Shown here: piece by piece, positions 57,701-64,000 of the stretch
Numbering within the stretch: position 1 is the stretch's first letter
Layout of the letters: each line of letters opens with the position of its first letter
Assembly: GCA_034336665.1 (NCBI GenBank)
Contig: JAPFBE010000003.1
Coordinates: forward strand, 58,385,352 to 58,449,351
DNA length: 64,000 nucleotides
Direction of reading: 5' to 3'
Source: Luscinia megarhynchos
Taxonomy: Eukaryota; Chordata; Aves; Passeriformes; Turdidae
Program-made: the position numbers and the translations under genes
The notes under the pieces: generated by a model
What the model saw: the letters and a program-made list of their open reading frames with translations, nothing else
Told to the model about the DNA's origin: nothing
Database searches by the model: none

Positions 57701-60700
57701 AGAAACACAGTAAGTCTGAAATAGTTTTGAACAACACAGCAAGCATCATTTCATAGATGTGAAATATGTCTAAAATATGTCTGGCACTAAAAATTCCCAC
57801 AGGAAAGGAACTAAAAACTCCAATTCACTTCACTTAGTACTAATAGCACCTTAATAATAACTAACAGGCTCTGACAAAGACATGAATACCAAAACCTCCT
57901 AATTTCATCACATTTAGCACCCAAGATGAAAATAGGTCTGACATAAAAAAGCAAGGCTGCAGGAAGGTAGAAGTGAGTGAGAAAAACTGTCTGACATACT
58001 GTCATCTTACTCAACTGAACTGATTTTGTCTTCACCTGATTGGGAAAGAAAAATACAAAAAGCACACTAATGTCTTTCCTAAGAATGCACTTCTACTTCA
58101 TTAGGAAGCCATTCTCACAAGTGCTCCATTTAAAAAAGAAAAATTTTAAAAAGAGGAAGAAAACAAAAAGAAAACTATATTTACTGCTGAAATACAGCAG
58201 CTTTTCTGACAGGACCACTCAATTCATAGTAGGCCTTCTGAGAATTCTTCTCATGTTTTTTATTAGCTCATATCACTGTCTTTTATTTATTTTTCACTAC
58301 TGCTGCATTATCTACCCTAAAGGCAGCTATTTCTGAGGTCTGCAGAATGACTCAAACTGTGACGGCTTCTGTTTCACTGACAGCAATGCCTTCCTTCTGG
58401 AGAAGAACTATGAACTCTGTCAGGAGAAATTTCCATCAACCTCAGAGAGTTACATGTTATTCTCTAGTTTAACAAAAGGTGTTCCAACACTTTAATTTAA
58501 GATTTGAGTCCCCAGGAAGGCTTATGCCCAAATACAGGACACAGTGTCAGGGCCCCAGCCAATATCACAAACACTCACATTCCCTGGAATTACTCCATCT
58601 TGACAAGTGCAGAAGAATACAATCCTGGCTTCAGTATGTACTTATACTGAGGCTAAAAGGGTAAGAGATTCCTTGTGCAAGTCAGCTTTGTGTTGTAGGG
58701 GTCCCTGCTCATGGTAACAAGGTTACATAAACCAAGGTTTAGCTTTCCAATTCACTACACAAGAACCTTATGGTAGTTGAAAGGAAAAATCAGAGATGCA
58801 AAATGTATGCTCTAGAATTTCTTCATTTCTGGGAGGCATCTATTATCTAAATACCTATGTACATAGATACGTATTTCTTCTCAATTACATGTCAATCAGG
58901 AATATATCCATCTGCTGTGACCTAATTTTAAAGAGTATTTGAAGAATAATTAGTCCAAAGGCCATTTGAAGCTGTTAATTGGTCAGTTAATCCACTCATG
59001 GATTATCCTGATGTAAAGCAGGCAATCCCAACACAAAGAATCAATCTGCATGATTTTGACATTTACAAATTAATTTTTTTAGCCAACCCATGACAGAGTC
59101 ATTGCATTGCATGATCTGATGGCTATGTTTAGGAAATTCTGAAATATCTGAAAAGCCAACCAGATGTCTCATTGCTCTGTTAAAAATGACCCTGTAAAGG
59201 CTTTTTGACTTATCTGTATGCACTGATAATTAAATCCAGCTTTGTTTTTTTCCCCGCTAAGCTGTTACAGCTACTCAGCAGGACATAAGTTTGTTTAAAA
59301 TGCAAGAAATTATTTTTACTATAAAGGTACTCATTACTCAGTAGGACTGCAGGTGACAGAAGAAAGGTCAAAGGGAATTATGTTTAATTCATGTTATATG
59401 CTTAAATCTGAAGTTACACAATTACTTGTACGTGATCCATCTGCCAAAACAAGATGTAAAATTCACTCATCCTAATTGTAAAATCCATAAATGGGGAAAC
59501 ATGACACCCTGCAGATTCCCTTATTGCTTGTAAGAATACATTTAATTGAGTAAACAGTGAGAAACTCTTGCTTCAGCTTTAGAGCAAAATGAAACAACAG
59601 GGTCTTCTAACCTGAGCTATTTCTCCTAACAGCCATGCAGCAGGATATTAAAGTTGAATTCAATTCCTACAAAAAAGACATATGAAGTAGCTTTCTAACA
59701 ACTGGACTCTGACAATAGCAGAGCTAGTCAGCCAGCTTTTCAAAGCTAATATTGGAAACAGGGACCATCAGCTGGCATGAAATCTTGGAAGCTATGCATT
59801 GTAACTCTGTATTGACTGAAAATATATTTAAGAAAACAGGTTAAAAACAAGTAAAAACCATAAGGACATCTGTTATATAATCAATGCACTCAGTGCTTCA
59901 TTACATAAATCTTAATGACAGAAACGTGTCCTCATTACTTATTTCCCAGCATGAGCTACAAAAGGATAAAGCACACACTATAAAGTACAATATTAAAAGA
60001 AAATAATCTAAACATTCATTACTCATGAATCATGAGGAAAAATTACCTAGATTTTTTGTTTCTGGCTGCCAACAAATAAACACCTTCCCCACCTTTCCTG
60101 TGCTCAATTGAAATAAACCAATGCAGCTATAGAACACTTCCTTCAACAGCCCACTATGGAGAAAGCTTTTCTGCATTGTTCATTTTTAATAATGCAGACC
60201 TGCAGAGCTATATCAGCATTTAAATTATTTCATGTGGTCTTATACTCTTTCAAGAGATAATAATCACATGCAATTCTGAGAACAGGTACACTATAATTCT
60301 AGTGTCCACCTGTGTCTTGGGCAAAGAAAGCTGTTGCTTCTGAAACAGCTTTTAAAATTACAATTTAAAAAATCTTAAATCAATACAGCTGAAAGGGCAG
60401 TTTTAAATAATCTCAATAGGGGAAACAGATAATTAGATTTTATACTTATTACATGTGCTGAAAAAGAGGGAAAGAAAATTAAGATCTAAAGACTAATGCA
60501 CAGTTTGTAGCAAGTATTGCTTGTAGGGACACCATAAGCTCATTTTCCTATTCCAAACTCCCCATTAATTTGATTATTAAAGATCGCAGCAAAATTACAT
60601 TTCTTCTGAAAAGGATAACATATGCAAACTCAGGTAGGTTGGAAAAAAAATCATCAGATTACTGTAATTTATTAGGGAACTAGAATAGACATAACACAAA

Positions 60701-61972
60701 ATGCAGTAGATTTTTAAAATGAACCCTGTATCACACTTTCCAATTGTTGGTCACTAGCATAAATACAGCAACTCTGACAGGAAGATGTGATATCAAATAA
60801 AGACGTGATAAGCAAATTCTTTGGAAGGAAATGTATTGGGACACATAGAACAACGTACAATATCTTGAGAGAGAATTGTAAGATCATTAGATACAAAATA
60901 AAATTTCAATAGCAGTTAGTATTCCATTGACAGTGTCAAACATCACATTTAAAACAAAGATAAAGTGCTGCAGTGTATATGTAAATGCTTAGAAAAATAA
61001 GTTATCTCAACTTGTAAGAAAAAAGATATCACATGGAGAACTAAGACTTAACATGGCTAATTTAGGGGTAAAATCTGTTTTAACAAAAGCTAAAGAAGAA
61101 AACTTCCTATATTCTCTATTTTCAAGTAAAAGTATCACATCATATTTACAAGCTGTTCTAACATTTTTGACTTCATAGAGAACAACCCTCATACACTAAA
61201 AAACATTCCCTCTTTTTGCCACATGACTGTGAAGATTTATATTATCTTTTTGCATAATAAAGTAATTTCCTAGAAAATTATTTTCTTGATACACAGAAGG
61301 AGAACAATGGAATGGAACTAATCATTTCACATTTTCTGCAGATTCACTGAGGTTTTTGAGCAGCAGAAAATCCATTCATAGCCATCAATAAATTATTGAT
61401 GTAGATTACACTGCAGTCTTCACATCAAAAGCTTCTATTTCTGTAAGTGATGGTAATGTTCTTATGCAGATTTATACACTGAAAACATCAGAGCTGAAGT
61501 TGACTATCTGTAGTAGCTCAGAGGAGGGATCCAGTTCTCCCACTAGCTAAGAGCAGCCAGGTTCCCATCACAACAGAAAAGGATCAGTACTTTTTATTCC
61601 TGATCATTTTCAATTGTACAGAGGAATGTCTGTGATAGGCAGTCTGCAGAGGAGATTGTGGGCTCCAAATTTTGCATTTGCTACAGCTAATCTACTGCTG
61701 ACACAGCGTGAAGCTGGAAACATATCTGAGACACTTCTGCTTAACAATCACTCATTATTTATATGCATATCATAACAAATAAATGATTTAGAAGTTATCA
61801 CATTTAATCTCATTAACACTCTATTCTGAAAACAATGTTGAGTCTGATACTGCTTCTTAATTCTCACAACTTTAACTACTGTTCCTATAACACATTTGAG
61901 CATCAGCTAAGGACAGTGCAAATGCTCTCACCCAATGCAACAACCACTGCTGGATTATATAATTTTATGAAC

Positions 61973-61996
61973 TTTTTTTAATTTTTTTTTTTTTCT
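61973..61996 (+). repeat. Poly-T tract
   Basis: T-rich run with 13 consecutive T; read on the minus strand it is a poly-A run. No retrocopy was recognised beside it. Confidence 0.85.
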
Positions 61997-62080
61997 TGGA
62001 AGACTACAACATTACTACAACAAACCTTGAACAAGAGCTAGCTGGGGTCATCCAGCTGCTACCTTGCAGAAATTGCTAAA

Positions 62081-62210
62081 TCACAGAATCAGAGTGATTG
62101 AGGTTGGAAGGCACCTCAGGAAGTCACCTAGCCCAACCCCCCTGCTAAAGAGGGCCACGTAGAGTCAAGGTGCTCAAGACAGTGTCCAGTGTCCAGATTC
62201 TGAATATCTC
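62081..62210 (-). mobile_element. CR1 LINE 3' fragment (short)
   Basis: Begins TCACAGAATCAGAGTGATTG and continues GAGGTTGGAAGGCACCTCAGG...CCTAGCCCAACCCCC, the reverse complement of a CR1 3' end. Only about 130 nt are recognisable. Confidence 0.85.
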
Positions 62211-63451
62211 AAAAAAGGAACACAATGTACATCAAAACTTAAAGAAAAGGTTTTGACATAGAAAAATGATCTTCATGTCTTCTTGAACCTAAAAAACATG
62301 TTTCTTACAGCACAAATGTTCTGCAATTAATTTTTTTGTAAAGGCACTATCAAGACAGAGAGGTTTTTGTTTGCTATCAGAGCAATTAAGAGCATAATTC
62401 ATGATGGCAGGTGATAATTTCAGAGATTTCCTGTTACTTGTAGCTCTTTTTTGCCATGTGACTCGAAGCAAATCCAACACCAGCAGAACAGAGGTGACAG
62501 CTTTCACAGGTCTTGAGGTGACATAGTATATCAGAATAAACTACACATAAATATTTCTTTTATCTTTTTATGCATTTGTATTAAGCGTAGCAGTGAATTT
62601 TGATGTAAGCTAAGATCAGATAACAACATATGACTCCATATTTGATACATAAATATTAATCTACATGCCTACACATTTAGCACTTCATTTATACCACCAG
62701 CAACTACCATAAAAATTGTGTCACTAAAGTTTACATCTTCCTAGTCAGAACCTAGGCTTTTAGGAAACTTTCTATCAAAAGTCTCTTCACAATGTCAAAA
62801 ATCGCCACAAAACCAAAAAAACCCAAATAAAACCAAAAAAAATCCTTCCAAAATTCCTAAACTGGAACAATAAATCAAGCTTGCACTGAAAACAAAAGGA
62901 TAAATGCTGCAGTTCTGTATATATAGTCACCACAAAAATAGTAACTGTAAGGAGGAGAAATCATTGTAATAGAAATACAAAAAACAGCTTGAAAGTATGA
63001 CTTAATGCCAAATAGATGCAAACTTAAATGTTTAAATGACAGATAAAGTACATCTTACTCCAGAAAAAACATTCTTGTGTGAAATTAGTTAGCAATTTGA
63101 TGATAAGAGAAGTAAAATTAATCTTTTTTTTCTATGATCATATCAAAGGAGACAACTATTTAAAGTCCATGATACTTTCTCCTGACATTTTTATGTAGGA
63201 GAGCTGGGAGCTTACAGTTTTATACTTATCTATTGTTCTCATCAGTGCTAAGAAGGATTTTACAGTCTTAACAGCGTATATGTTCTTGCCTGAGTCTTCT
63301 CTAAAATTGTTTTACTTTTTTTCTTCTTTCTTTGGAATCTTCTTGGGTTTAGAGACTTTGTTCAAAGCAAGATATCATGAGGGAATAAAAAAAGCAATGA
63401 TAGAATTAAATATAAATATACAATAAAGAATAATGAAGCAAGATATCTTTA

Positions 63452-63750
63452 TGAGGGGATGCACTGAACTCCTCTCTTTGGTGATGAGTGACAGCACCCT
63501 AGGGAATAGCCCAAAGTTATGTCAGGAGAGGTTTAGTTGGGATATTAGAGAAAGGTTCTCCAGCCAGGGGGAGGCTGGGCACTGGAACAGGCTCCCCAGG
63601 GAAGTGCTTGCAGCATGTCTGAGTTCAAGAAGCATTTGGACAATGCCCTTGGGCACATGGTGTGACACTTGGTCCTGCACAGGGCCAGAAGCTGGATTTT
63701 GATGATCCAACTGGTTCCCTTCTAACTCGGCACATTCTATGATTCTGTGA
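63452..63750 (+). mobile_element. CR1 LINE 3' fragment
   Basis: Avian CR1 3' region in sense orientation on the plus strand. It includes the characteristic GGGCACTGGAACAGGCTCCC and AGTTCAAGAAGCATTTGGACAA segments and ends in ATTCTATGATTCTGTGA, the usual CR1 3' end. It is 5'-truncated, as nearly all CR1 copies are, and carries no intact reverse transcriptase. Confidence 0.88.
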
Positions 63751-64000
63751 TTACCAGTCTCCACGAAAATTATTTCCCTGATTTAATAAAATACCAATTT
63801 AGTCCACCAAATTTAACTTCAGATTTTTGTGTAGAACCACTGGAAAATTATTTCAACATCACTCACAGGAGAATAGCAAAAGTAGAAACAGAAAGGTTAA
63901 TAAAATAATGAGGCTTTCCGGAGTTCACTAATTTAGAAGCAACACAAATACTTAAGTCTGTTTTGTTAGCTTGGAGAATATAAAATTTTCTTTTACAGAC

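Larger units (their letters stand above)
54738..64000 (-). other. VWA8 intron, cut by window end
   Basis: No exon of VWA8 or of another gene is visible in these 9.3 kb. The stretch is AT-rich and contains two CR1 fragments (62081-62210 and 63452-63750), a short CAAA repeat near 55139-55157, a purine-rich run at about 58130-58175 and a poly-T tract near 61973-61996. The Walker A exon of AAA module 3 must lie beyond 64000. Confidence 0.75.

Noticed and set aside
54738..64000. Search for the preceding VWA8 exon (module 3 Walker A, human GNQGVGKNK)
   Set aside because: No minus-strand segment with a P-loop and a fitting donor was found; the exon must be outside the window.

Overview
The window looks like the inside of one large vertebrate gene, most likely from a bird and probably a songbird. 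The DNA is AT-rich. It carries CR1 LINE fragments ending in the typical avian ATTCTRTGATTCTRTGA-type 3' end, and LTRs that resemble those of songbird endogenous retroviruses. The species assignment is an inference.

The only gene I can support is VWA8 (von Willebrand factor A domain-containing protein 8, a mitochondrial AAA+ ATPase), on the minus strand. Sixteen consecutive internal coding exons lie between 54737 and 10309, with no exon missing between them. All 15 internal introns are GT-AG, every splice phase closes in frame, and the joined product is about 734 codons. From memory of human VWA8 (about 1,905 residues) this covers roughly residues 790-1530: the end of the third AAA+ module (Walker B, sensor 1, sensor 2 region), then a long beta-rich middle region leading towards the C-terminal VWA domain. 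The start codon, AAA modules 1 and 2, the Walker A of module 3, the VWA domain and the stop codon are outside the window. The first 10.3 kb and last 9.3 kb are introns cut by the window edges.

Layout in transcription order (high to low coordinate): incoming intron 64000-54738 with two CR1 fragments; exons 1-4 at 54737-51240 (AAA+ module 3); a 7.9-kb intron with an LTR-like element and a 1-kb CR1; exon 5 at 43362-43211; an 8.5-kb intron with two CR1 copies; exons 6-8 at 34680-31568, with an LTR in the last intron of this group; a 7.1-kb intron with a solo-LTR-like element at 28928-29519; exons 9-14 at 24429-18736; a 6.2-kb intron with one young and two very old CR1 copies; exons 15-16 at 12551-10309; then the outgoing intron 10308-1.

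The point most worth a second look is exon 5. It sits between CR1 copies in opposite orientation that share a perfect 33-nt inverted match, an arrangement that could favour exon looping, circular RNA or skipping. I found no tRNA, rRNA or CRISPR array, no second gene, and no undescribed multi-gene system.
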